NCBI GenBank assembly: GCA_903953455.1
Contig: CAJBJW010000387.1
Coordinates: forward strand, 1 to 6,523
From: an uncultured Pseudomonadota bacterium
GTDB lineage: Bacteria; Pseudomonadota; Gammaproteobacteria; Methylococcales; Methylomonadaceae
Direction: 5' to 3'
Length of the DNA stretch: 6,523 bases
This document shows positions 1 to 6,215 of the stretch, in pieces. Made by a program: the position numbers and the translations under genes. Position 1 is the stretch's first letter. Each line of letters opens with the position of its first letter. The notes below the pieces were generated by a model. It did no database searches, was not told the DNA's origin, and saw only the letters and a program-made list of their open reading frames with translations.

Positions 1-696
1 GCTCATGACTTTAATAATATGTTAGCTGCGATTGTTATCTATAATGAATTGAACAGATTTTTTAGTAATGATTGCCAGGATGAAAAATTAAAAGAAAAGC
101 TGTTATTTAATGCACAGCAGGTTGATATAGTGAGTGAACGTGGTAAAAATTTAATCAAAAAAATGATGATGTATTCGCGTCAAAATTTAATCAATAAAAA
201 AGTAGATGTTCGGCCAACAGTTGATGTCATTGATGAAGTGCTAGCGATGATTCGCCCTGCGATAACCAGCATGTTTCAAATCAATACGGATATAGATAGT
301 GAACTTACGATTCAAATTGATTCAACGGATCTTCACCAAACGATCACTAATTTAATTATTAACGCGCGAGACGCAATGAAACAAGGCGGGGATATTGCCA
401 TTTCACTAAAGCAGGTGATAAAACATGAGTTAACATGTCATTCGTGTGCACAAACGATTGAAGGTGAGTTTATTGAACTGTGTGTTGCGGATAAAGGGAC
501 TGGTATTGAGCAAAAAGTAATTGATAATATTTTTGACCCCTTTTTCACCACAAAACCCGTTGGAGAAGGCACGGGGCTTGGGCTTTCAACTGTGAGTAAA
601 ATGGTACACGATTGTGACGGTCATATTATTGTGGATTCAAACACCACAGGAGTTAGTCGAGGTACAACCTTTAGATTGTTATTTCCGTTCAGTTAA
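1..696 (+). CDS. Sensor histidine kinase, 3' part (5' end outside window)
   Basis: This is the C-terminal 231 residues of a two-component sensor histidine kinase, which autophosphorylates a histidine and passes the phosphate to a response regulator. The open frame runs in from base 1, so the first internal ATG (base 19) is not the true start. The fragment begins in the H-box, A-H-D-F-N-N, with the phospho-acceptor His at residue 2; this form is typical of the PAS-containing and hybrid kinase families. The HATPase_c domain follows: N-box around residues 117-127 (N-L-I-I-N-A-R-D-A-M-K), G1 box D-K-G-T-G-I at 164-169, F-box F-D-P-F-F at 178-182 and G2 box G-E-G-T-G-L-G-L at 188-195. All ATP-binding boxes look intact. 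A Cys-His-Ser-Cys pair (146-149) sits between the N and G1 boxes. The protein ends just after the ATPase domain, so there is no C-terminal receiver. Sensor input, membrane segments and partner regulator lie upstream and cannot be seen. Confidence 0.95.
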   Translation, partial: AHDFNNMLAAIVIYNELNRFFSNDCQDEKLKEKLLFNAQQVDIVSERGKNLIKKMMMYSRQNLINKKVDVRPTVDVIDEVLAMIRPAITSMFQINTDIDSELTIQIDSTDLHQTITNLIINARDAMKQGGDIAISLKQVIKHELTCHSCAQTIEGEFIELCVADKGTGIEQKVIDNIFDPFFTTKPVGEGTGLGLSTVSKMVHDCDGHIIVDSNTTGVSRGTTFRLLFPFS

Positions 697-714
697 CGGT
701 TTAAAAAAAGCTTA

Positions 715-739
715 AAAACAGAAAGTGACTGTTTTCAGT
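715..739. terminator. Possible weak bidirectional terminator between convergent genes
   Basis: The 56-base gap between the kinase stop and the stop of the opposing membrane-protein gene holds an inverted repeat: AAAACAG (715-721), a 7-base loop, then CTGTTTT (729-735). A second small hairpin, ACTG-TTTT-CAGT (728-739), overlaps it. Read on the - strand, the right arm is followed by T residues, as expected of a Rho-independent terminator for the membrane-protein gene. The stem is AT-rich and would be weak. The convergent position is the main support. Confidence 0.3.
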
Positions 740-752
740 TTATAAGAAAAAA

Positions 753-1508
753 TCAATTTGATAGCCTATTATGTGCCGCTATAAAAGCACCGTAGTGATA
801 TCTTAATTGATCATGTGCATTACCGTCGGGATTATCGAGGTAGGCTTTCTCAAGTGTTCCTTGAACTAATTGCGACCATGGCGAGCTTGGAATTAAATCG
901 TAAAGTGTTTGCCCGGCTAAACCAATCATTTTTTGTCCAATGCTATAGTGCGTTGAAGTTAGAGTAAGTCCGTAGGGATTTTCTTGGGGCATTGCTATTT
1001 GAGGAAGTGGTTCAATATCTGCCCAATTATCATCTGGAAAAATGGTGAGATCGTTGGCATCTGCAAATGAAATCAGCAGAGCAGGCGTTCCCAATATAAC
1101 AATGATTAATGTGTAAAAAGCTGTTTTACCGTTAAGTGCCCAAAATAATGTTAAATTAATTGTGGCGAATAAAATAGTTGCACACACAAACATAGTGGGG
1201 AAAATTTTTATTGGCAGGTCAATATTTATTTGGGAAAGCAATAATTCGCTATAGCATGACGCGGTCGCTGAAAAGACCACGATTGGAAAATAAGCAATTC
1301 GAAATGCCAAAAGTTGCAATACAACAAATGTAAAACGCGTGTTCCTTGTTGGCAACTGTTTTAAGTAAACCAATGAAACGCTAGACATGGCCACTAAGCC
1401 TGCCAAATGAAATCCACTAAATAGTTGCCACGATTGAACATAAGGATTTATTTCAACGCTAAAACCAAATATTCCCAGTAGTATTAATGTGAATAGAAAA
1501 TAGTTCAT
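753..1508 (-). CDS. Unrecognised multi-pass membrane protein with a C-terminal soluble domain
   Basis: I do not recognise this family. The 251-residue product has about five hydrophobic stretches (roughly residues 1-18, 29-49, 59-82, 103-125 and 129-149). A polar tail of about 100 residues (150-251) follows, rich in Asp, Pro and aromatic residues, ending in a His/Tyr-containing helix-like segment (A-H-D-Q-L-R-Y-H-Y-G). Five passes would place the N- and C-termini on opposite sides of the inner membrane; which side carries the tail is inference. I chose the ATG at 1508, which starts directly in the first hydrophobic stretch and has a weak AGG 12 bases upstream. The frame also runs back in-frame to a TTG at 1553, adding 15 residues (Y-P-K-H-F-F-I-H-F-R-R...). 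That TTG has no Shine-Dalgarno-like sequence, but the added positively charged residues would make a plausible cytoplasmic leader. The gene converges on the kinase and lies 169 bases downstream of the small exported-protein gene, so it may have its own promoter. No catalytic motif is evident. Confidence 0.75.
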   Translation of the reverse strand: MNYFLFTLILLGIFGFSVEINPYVQSWQLFSGFHLAGLVAMSSVSLVYLKQLPTRNTRFTFVVLQLLAFRIAYFPIVVFSATASCYSELLLSQINIDLPIKIFPTMFVCATILFATINLTLFWALNGKTAFYTLIIVILGTPALLISFADANDLTIFPDDNWADIEPLPQIAMPQENPYGLTLTSTHYSIGQKMIGLAGQTLYDLIPSSPWSQLVQGTLEKAYLDNPDGNAHDQLRYHYGAFIAAHNRLSN

Positions 1509-1571
1509 GTAAATTAGTCGCCTAAAATGGATGAAAAAGTGCTTAGGATACAAAAAAGGTATGCGGGGTAT

Positions 1572-1587
1572 TGAGTGATAATACTCA
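1572..1587. repeat. Small inverted repeat upstream of the membrane-protein gene
   Basis: TGAGT and ACTCA form a perfect 5-base inverted repeat around GATAAT. It lies about 65 bases upstream of the chosen start codon, in the 169-base gap before the membrane-protein gene. On the - strand it contains TATTAT, which resembles a -10 element, but I found no good -35 at the right spacing. It could be an operator or chance; the evidence is thin. Confidence 0.2.
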
Positions 1588-1677
1588 TTTAGCGTATGTG
1601 ATTAGGTCATTTTAAATTTACACGAAAGCAATTACGATTAAAACGCTTAGTCTATTTAAGAAAATAAGTGGTATTCA

Positions 1678-2091
1678 TTACCAATGCGTATCATCACGAT
1701 AAAATTGATTTTCTTCATAAGTCGAATTCGGTTGACGCTCTAATTCCATGCGCCGTCTACGCTCATCTCTTTCATGCTCACGCCATTTATGCTTAAACCA
1801 TTCACGCTCGTCATGTTCTTGTTCGCGTTGCTGTAAATAGCGTCTTTGACTATCTCGATGTTCAATATTGGGATAAATGTAGAGTTGAGGTTGTTGTTGA
1901 TACTGACGCTGTTGTTGAATGGAGGTGCGATCTTTATTGCTGCGATACCAATCATCGTCATTATTGTTTTGACGGGGTGGATGAGGATAATTAGTTGAAT
2001 ATTCATATGCGTAAAGTGAATCTGCCTGCGTAAAATTTACAGAACATCCTAATAGGATACAACCACAAAAAGCAGTAAGTTTTGTTTTCAT
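1678..2091 (-). CDS. Small exported protein, possibly a lipoprotein, with a highly charged Gln/Arg/Glu-rich body; unknown function
   Basis: This 137-residue protein is not one I recognise. Its N-terminus (M-K-T-K, then a hydrophobic run to about residue 15) is a signal peptide. L-L-G-C at 13-16 fits a lipobox, giving a lipoprotein with Cys16 lipidated. A signal peptidase I site after T-Q-A (residue 23) is the alternative. The mature part is low-complexity: an aromatic, Pro- and Asn-rich stretch (26-50), a Gln-rich run (59-69), then a strongly charged segment (about 79-120) full of Arg, Glu, His and Asp that probably forms a long helix, and a polar C-terminus ending D-D-T-H-W. There is no enzyme motif; a structural or binding role in the envelope is inference. 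The ATG at 2091 is supported by GAGG eight bases upstream. The gene begins 86 bases after the DUF2380 gene in the same direction, so the two may be co-transcribed. Confidence 0.75.
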   Translation of the reverse strand: MKTKLTAFCGCILLGCSVNFTQADSLYAYEYSTNYPHPPRQNNNDDDWYRSNKDRTSIQQQRQYQQQPQLYIYPNIEHRDSQRRYLQQREQEHDEREWFKHKWREHERDERRRRMELERQPNSTYEENQFYRDDTHW

Positions 2092-2177
2092 CTCTCATGC
2101 CTCAATAATTTTATCGAAAAATTCAATCTTATAGACCACTTCGCCAAAATAAATAGAAGAGTACAAGATTGCAAAGT

Positions 2178-2699
2178 CTAGTGTGAAGGTTGTGGTGGTG
2201 TATAACGATGCTCAAGGATGTCATCAATCTTGACTGTCAGGCTTTCTACGGCCTTTATGGTCAGATCAGAATTTGGGCCTTTCGATTCTGAAATGAATTT
2301 ACCCATCAACCGAGCATCAGAAACCCGCACTAAATCACCCATGACGTAAGCGAACAAAAAACTAGGTTTATGGAGTCTACCTACTAAAACGTAATCAGTA
2401 CCAAATTTTTTCCCTAACATAGCCACCACATCTGGGTGATCAAAAAGATAACCCACCCCACTATCGGCTTCTTGTTGGGCTGATAAAGGAATATCCGTAA
2501 TCTGATAGCCAGCAGTTCGTAATTCTCTCTCTAGCAATGGCTTGATGGAAGCGGTGCGTTTTATCTCTGCTGGAACACCAGGTTTCATGGTTAAATCTTT
2601 CAACTCAAACTCCAATACAGCAATACTTGGCATTGATGCCGCGTGTAAATGAATACTCGTTAAGCAAAACAACAAAACAACCATTATGTATTTGGTCAT
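2178..2699 (-). CDS. Exported DUF2380-family protein
   Basis: This is a 173-residue protein with a cleavable signal peptide (hydrophobic residues about 5-17, likely cleavage around L-H-A-A at 18-21), so it should act in the periplasm. The mature part resembles DUF2380 proteins as I remember them: the start I-A-V-L-E-F-E-L-K-D-L-T (26-37), the R-T-A-S-I-K-P-L-L-E segment (48-57), G-V-G-Y-L-F-D-H-P-D-V (81-91), and V-G-R-L-H-K-P-S-F-L-F-A-Y (106-118). The biochemical role of this family is not known to me. The fold-like pattern of a short 'I-A-V-L-E-F' strand plus a 'D-Y-V-L-V-G' strand (102-107) recalls proteins that report on or assemble envelope components, but that is inference. The start at 2699 has AAGG four bases upstream and GGAG a little further. 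It is separated from eutC by 212 bases and has its own candidate promoter, so it is probably not part of the eut operon. Confidence 0.85.
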   Translation of the reverse strand: MTKYIMVVLLFCLTSIHLHAASMPSIAVLEFELKDLTMKPGVPAEIKRTASIKPLLERELRTAGYQITDIPLSAQQEADSGVGYLFDHPDVVAMLGKKFGTDYVLVGRLHKPSFLFAYVMGDLVRVSDARLMGKFISESKGPNSDLTIKAVESLTVKIDDILEHRYTPPQPSH

Positions 2700-2752
2700 G
2701 AAACCTTACTCCATTTTGTTTGTATGGAAAAATCAGTCTTTATGAAAGAATA

Positions 2753-2781
2753 ATTTTAACAGCTAATGTCATGTTTATCAG
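2753..2781 (-). promoter_or_regulatory. Candidate sigma70 promoter for the DUF2380 gene
   Basis: On the - strand, CTGATA (2781-2776; 4 of 6 to TTGACA) and TAAAAT (2758-2753; 5 of 6 to TATAAT) are separated by exactly 17 bases. Transcription would start near 2746, giving a leader of about 47 bases that includes the AAGG before the 2699 start codon. This is consensus matching by eye in AT-rich DNA, so chance matches are possible. Confidence 0.4.
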
Positions 2782-2791
2782 AATTAGTTTA

Positions 2792-2825
2792 CTGCCGACA
2801 CTCCGCCCTGCTGACACTGTAGTGT
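2792..2825. repeat. Tandem CTGCYGACACT repeats with an overlapping inverted repeat
   Basis: Two 11-base copies, CTGCCGACACT (2792-2802) and CTGCTGACACT (2808-2818), differ at one base and start 16 bases apart. The second copy runs into ACACT-GT-AGTGT (2814-2825), a near-continuous palindrome. The cluster is distinctly more GC-rich than the AT-rich gap around it. It lies directly upstream of the candidate -35 element of the DUF2380 promoter, with the copies centred about 51 and 67 bases before the predicted transcription start. That is a usual place for activator sites. An operator role is inference. Confidence 0.4.
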
Positions 2826-2859
2826 TGTTATTGTGAATAATATTAAGTTTGAGTGATGC

Positions 2860-2902
2860 GTAACTTCAGTTGATGATTTTTTTGAGTTCTGGACTAAGTT
2901 AC
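2860..2902. repeat. Inverted repeat just downstream of eutC
   Basis: GTAACTT (2860-2866) and AAGTTAC (2896-2902) are a perfect 7-base inverted repeat with a 29-base loop, starting 10 bases after the eutC stop. A run of T (2877-2883) lies in the loop and reads as A on the eut transcript, so it does not have the form of a Rho-independent terminator. It might still fold at the 3' end of the eutBC message. No convincing intrinsic terminator for eutBC was found in the 212-base gap. Confidence 0.2.
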
Positions 2903-2911
2903 AACGGCTTA

Positions 2912-3682
2912 TTAAACGTCATAATTGAGTTGATTATTTGTCGATTCATCTTTCAAATTTACGCCTGAAAACTGGAGTTTTTCTGATTCGTCTATTAAAT
3001 AGCGTAATTTGGTTAACGCCTCGTTATAGCTTAAGCCTTGAAGATGAATATTTGAAATGCAATTACGCTCGGCATCAGTGCAGCCTTTTTTGGCTTTATA
3101 GGTAAAATAAATCCCCATGCTATTGGGTGAGCTAAGTCCGGGACGCTCACCAATTAGCACCACACATAAGCGTGCTGAATAAAATTGAGCAATGGAGTCG
3201 CCAATAGCCACTCTTGCGTGCTTGACAAGGCAAATGGGCGGCATTGCATACTCTTTTTCACGTAGGTGGGGAATGAGTAATTGTAAAAAAGGCACTGCAT
3301 GATGCTTGATGGCACTAGACGATAATCCATCAGCAATAACTATCACGATATCCACTGGCGATAATGGATTGTCTTGTAGTGTTATATAGGCTTGTTCATT
3401 AAGTAATCGCCCTAAGTCTGGCCGTTTAAGATACATATTTTGATTTTCTGCTTGTGAATGTAAAACGACGGTTTTTTCATCAAGCGAAACGAGAGACTGA
3501 GCAATGGGTTCGAAATTAATGGGTGTGGTTACGGCATCGCGCGCCATGGCATGTGCGAGTGAGAATTCTAAACAAGCACGTGTTGGCAAGCTCATCCCAG
3601 ATCGCCCTAAAGCAATTCTTGCTGGCGTGAATTGTCTTAAATGTTGCCAATCGTCTTCATATATAAGGAGATCATTACTCAT
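2912..3682 (-). CDS. eutC: Ethanolamine ammonia-lyase small subunit EutC
   Basis: EutC is the small (beta) subunit of adenosylcobalamin-dependent ethanolamine ammonia-lyase (EC 4.3.1.7). With EutB it converts ethanolamine to acetaldehyde and ammonia in the cytoplasm, and it helps hold the cobalamin cofactor. The 256-residue sequence carries the family motifs in order: T-P-A-R-I-A-L-G-R (19-27), S-L-P-T-R (31-35), Y-L-K-R-P-D-L-G-R (84-92), I-V-I-A-D-G-L-S (114-121), R-V-A-I-G-D (157-162), L-I-G-E-R-P-G-L-S-S-P (176-186), D-A-E-R-N-C-I-S-N-I (203-212) and S-G-V-N-L-K-D (239-245). It is shorter than the E. coli subunit (about 295 residues), which has a longer N-terminal part; short forms are usual outside the enterics. 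Its ATG lies inside the end of eutB (8-base overlap) with only an AGG about 11 bases upstream, so translational coupling to eutB is likely. No truncation is seen. Confidence 0.97.
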   Translation of the reverse strand: MSNDLLIYEDDWQHLRQFTPARIALGRSGMSLPTRACLEFSLAHAMARDAVTTPINFEPIAQSLVSLDEKTVVLHSQAENQNMYLKRPDLGRLLNEQAYITLQDNPLSPVDIVIVIADGLSSSAIKHHAVPFLQLLIPHLREKEYAMPPICLVKHARVAIGDSIAQFYSARLCVVLIGERPGLSSPNSMGIYFTYKAKKGCTDAERNCISNIHLQGLSYNEALTKLRYLIDESEKLQFSGVNLKDESTNNQLNYDV

Positions 3683-5075
3683 GACTTAATTGACCTAATG
3701 TTTTGATGGCGGGTTTAAATAAAGCGGGAATCCCTTTTTGTAGGCTAAGTTGATTATTGGAATTAAAAATTTGTTGGTTTTCAAGCCAGATGGCAAATTC
3801 AGGACTCGGTTTTAAATTCAGTACCTGACGAAGATAAAGTGCATCATGAAAAGAGGTTGATTGATAATTAAGCATAACATCATCTGATCCAGGTACACCC
3901 ATTATAAATGTTCCGCCTGCAACGGCAAATTGTGTTAAAAGCATATCCATATCATCTTGATCGGCCTCGGCATGATTGGTATAGCAAATATCGCATCCCA
4001 TGGGTAATCCGAGTAATTTTCCACAAAAGTGATCTTCTAATCCAGCACGAATAATCTGTTTTCCATCATAGAGATATTCTGGGCCAATAAAACCCACAAC
4101 GGTATTTACCAATAATGGATTAAATTTTCGCGCAACGGCATAGGCTCTTGTTTCGCAAGTCTGTTGATCGAGTCCCTCATTCGCATTGGCTGAAAGTGCA
4201 CTGCCTTGACCTGTTTCAAAATACATGCAGTTATTTCCTACGGTACCTCGATTTAAGGATTGAGCAGCAATATGCGCTTCATTTAGAATATCTAAATTAA
4301 TACCAAAACTCTCATTCGCTTTCTGCGTTCCCGCGATGGATTGAAATACTAAATCGACAGGCGCTTTTTTTTCAATGGCTTTGAGTGTTGTGGTGACATG
4401 TGCAAGCACACAAGATTGTGTAGGAATATCGTAGCGCTCAATAACATCAGAAAGCAGATGAAGCAAACTTAATGTGGCATCTAAATTATCCGATGCGGGA
4501 TTGATTCCAATAACCGCATCGCCACAGCCATATAGCAAACCATCCAGGGTGCTGGCAGCAATGCCGATAGGATTATCGGTTGGGTGATTAGGTTGCAGAC
4601 GAGTGGATAAACGATTCTCAAGTCCAATGGTGCCTCGAAAGCGGGTAATGACGCGACATTTTTTTGCGACAAGAATTAAATCTTGAATACGCATAATTTT
4701 TGAAACAGCAGCAACCATTTCAGGTGTGAGGCCTTGAGAAATTGTTGTTAGGGTTTCTGTGGTTGCCTGCTCAGATAATAACCAGTTACGAAAGTCTCCA
4801 ACGGTCAAATGACTAATTGGCATAAAGGCAATGGAATCATGTGAATCCATAATCAATCGCGTGACCTCATCTTGTTCGTAAGGAACAAGTGCTTCGGTGA
4901 GAAATCGTTTTAAAGGTACGTCCGCAAGTGCCCACTGCGCAGCGACTCGCTCAAGGTGACTATCTGCTGCTACGCCAGCAAGATAATCCCCAGATCGAGG
5001 TGGAGAGGCTTTCGCCATTAACTCACGCAGCGATTTAAAATGGTAAATTATATGGGCTAGTTGTATTTTGTACAT
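3675..5075 (-). CDS. eutB: Ethanolamine ammonia-lyase large subunit EutB
   Basis: EutB is the catalytic (alpha) subunit of adenosylcobalamin-dependent ethanolamine ammonia-lyase, a TIM-barrel radical enzyme acting on ethanolamine in the cytoplasm. The 466 residues align by eye with E. coli EutB (about 453) along the whole length. The residues known to bind substrate or act in catalysis are kept: Arg159 and Gln161 in T-R-L-Q-P-N, Asn192 in G-I-N-P, Glu287 in Y-F-E-T-G-Q-G-S-A-L-S-A, and Asp362 in M-G-C-D-I-C-Y-T-N-H. Other strong family blocks are V-L-A-H-V-T-T (223-229), V-G-F-I-G-P-E-Y-L-Y (327-336), G-L-E-D-H-F (345-350) and M-L-N-Y-Q-S-T-S-F-H-D (401-411). The ATG at 5075 is chosen because the N-terminus then matches the E. 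coli length to the conserved R-S-G-D, although no Shine-Dalgarno sequence precedes it. A tail of about 13 residues beyond the usual L-F ending overlaps the eutC start. No eutA reactivase or shell gene is nearby in the window. Confidence 0.98.
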   Translation of the reverse strand: MYKIQLAHIIYHFKSLRELMAKASPPRSGDYLAGVAADSHLERVAAQWALADVPLKRFLTEALVPYEQDEVTRLIMDSHDSIAFMPISHLTVGDFRNWLLSEQATTETLTTISQGLTPEMVAAVSKIMRIQDLILVAKKCRVITRFRGTIGLENRLSTRLQPNHPTDNPIGIAASTLDGLLYGCGDAVIGINPASDNLDATLSLLHLLSDVIERYDIPTQSCVLAHVTTTLKAIEKKAPVDLVFQSIAGTQKANESFGINLDILNEAHIAAQSLNRGTVGNNCMYFETGQGSALSANANEGLDQQTCETRAYAVARKFNPLLVNTVVGFIGPEYLYDGKQIIRAGLEDHFCGKLLGLPMGCDICYTNHAEADQDDMDMLLTQFAVAGGTFIMGVPGSDDVMLNYQSTSFHDALYLRQVLNLKPSPEFAIWLENQQIFNSNNQLSLQKGIPALFKPAIKTLGQLSHE

Positions 5076-5113
5076 ACTGGGTAATTTATATGTATTTTTA
5101 CTAAATACTTCGT

Positions 5114-5142
5114 CTTATACAGGATAAATATGACATTTTGAA
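5114..5142 (-). promoter_or_regulatory. Candidate sigma70 promoter of eutBC
   Basis: On the - strand, TTCAAA (5142-5137; 4 of 6 to TTGACA) and TATAAG (5119-5114; 5 of 6 to TATAAT) are exactly 17 bases apart. Transcription would start near 5107, leaving a leader of about 32 bases before the eutB ATG. That is too short for a cobalamin riboswitch. The match was made by eye. It lies in the 141-base gap between the esterase stop and eutB, which supports separate transcription of eutBC. Confidence 0.45.
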
Positions 5143-5216
5143 GTAGGACGAGGTTTTAACCATGTTGCCCACTTTTGAAATTTTTCTCCAGTATGTCGAA
5201 TAAAATAGGGCTTATG

Positions 5217-6176
5217 CTAATTTGATTTTTGAGGTGTTTGAATAAGTTTCACCCAAGCATTAGATGCCTTTTCCACACCACGACCCGATAAATGACAGCC
5301 ATCCCATCGATCATTAGCGCTAATTAAATCGGTATTAGGCCCCATAAAAACGTTGTTTAGTTTTGTTATTTCACGCTGACTTTTTAAAATAGTGTCAGAG
5401 GAGGTATTGGGACAATGGGCGCTTGCTTGAGAAACAAAAAATTTCGCATCGGGGTAGTAGTGTTGCGTTAATTGAATGACCTCGGTTAAGCCATTTTTAT
5501 ATTCAGATTCATACGTACCATTGTCACTTTCGCCTTGATGCCAAAAAAAATGCGTGATGTGAATATGATTTTCTTTTGCTTCTTTTAATCGATTGTCTAG
5601 CATCCCATTCAAATCCCCACCATTTCTCCATTGCTTGATAGACGTTCCTCCAATGCCAGCGGCAATCAAAATGACTTTATCTGCCATTTTCTTTTGGATT
5701 AGCTTATTTGCCGTAATGGTCCACATACTGCCAGCATTACCTGACGCACCTAACAAGGGGTCTGAGGCTATGTAGTAGTGATTGTCAAAATAATTGAATA
5801 CATTATCGCTGTTTGCTTGAAAGCGTTCACCGCCACTATTGGCAGAGTTACTTTGACCAAAGACAAAGGCAACTATCGTTTTATCCGTTATGACTGGTGC
5901 GGGTATTTGAAGTTTGGTGGGATCTTTAACTAATTGGGCGAATTCATTGGTTACTTGTCCATATTCATTTGTATTTTGAGTAATCACCGATTCTGGTGGT
6001 GTAACCATTTTTTTGACATTCATGGCTAACTGGAAAAGCGGATCCTTATTGATGGCTGAGTTCATGCCAATAGCTAAGGTAATAAAACCCACCATTGAAA
6101 TGGATAAAAAATAAAAACTATACCTTACGGTCTTCTTTAAAAGAATGACTTGGTTATTATTTTCAGATGTATTCAT
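5217..6176 (-). CDS. Membrane-anchored SGNH hydrolase of the sialate O-acetylesterase (SASA) type
   Basis: This is a 319-residue predicted carbohydrate or glycan esterase of the SGNH superfamily, SASA/DUF303 type, whose members remove acetyl groups from sugars. A short N-terminal cytoplasmic part with Lys14-Lys15 is followed by one hydrophobic segment (about 20-38), which should anchor it in the inner membrane with the enzyme domain in the periplasm; a linker runs to about residue 95. Block I is V-F-G-Q-S-N-S (105-111) with Ser109 as probable nucleophile. The oxyanion-hole glycine region is A-A-G-I-G-G-T-S (172-179), and W-H-Q-G-E-S-D (212-218) is the hallmark of the SASA group. The catalytic Asp and His are in D-G-C-H-L-S-G-R-G (Asp292, His295). 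Cys255 and Cys294 are the only two cysteines and could form a disulfide. The 6176 ATG has AAAGG with a 7-base spacer. The substrate cannot be told from sequence; no sugar-pathway gene lies next to it. Confidence 0.88.
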   Translation of the reverse strand: MNTSENNNQVILLKKTVRYSFYFLSISMVGFITLAIGMNSAINKDPLFQLAMNVKKMVTPPESVITQNTNEYGQVTNEFAQLVKDPTKLQIPAPVITDKTIVAFVFGQSNSANSGGERFQANSDNVFNYFDNHYYIASDPLLGASGNAGSMWTITANKLIQKKMADKVILIAAGIGGTSIKQWRNGGDLNGMLDNRLKEAKENHIHITHFFWHQGESDNGTYESEYKNGLTEVIQLTQHYYPDAKFFVSQASAHCPNTSSDTILKSQREITKLNNVFMGPNTDLISANDRWDGCHLSGRGVEKASNAWVKLIQTPQKSN

Positions 6177-6215
6177 TTTTTTACCTTTGTTTCGTCACGA
6201 AGCAATTGCATGGAC

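Noticed and set aside
1740..2006. Open frame of 88 codons on the + strand
   Set aside because: It lies wholly antisense to the exported low-complexity protein gene, and its Ile/Asn/Met-rich product looks like the shadow of the repetitive Gln/Arg codons.
3154..3336. Open frame of 60 codons on the - strand inside eutC
   Set aside because: It is out of frame within a clearly conserved eutC and has no recognisable product.
3504..3689. Open frame of 61 codons on the + strand across the eutC start
   Set aside because: It is antisense to conserved EutC residues and is explained as a shadow.
4481..4672. Open frame of 63 codons on the - strand inside eutB
   Set aside because: It overlaps conserved EutB sequence in another frame and has no independent support.
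5076..5216. Cobalamin riboswitch before eutB
   Set aside because: A B12-dependent enzyme made this worth checking, but the gap is only 141 bases, the predicted leader about 32 bases, and I see no B12-box-like sequence.
5593..5775. Open frame of 60 codons on the + strand inside the SGNH hydrolase gene
   Set aside because: It is antisense to the catalytic domain of the hydrolase and is a shadow.
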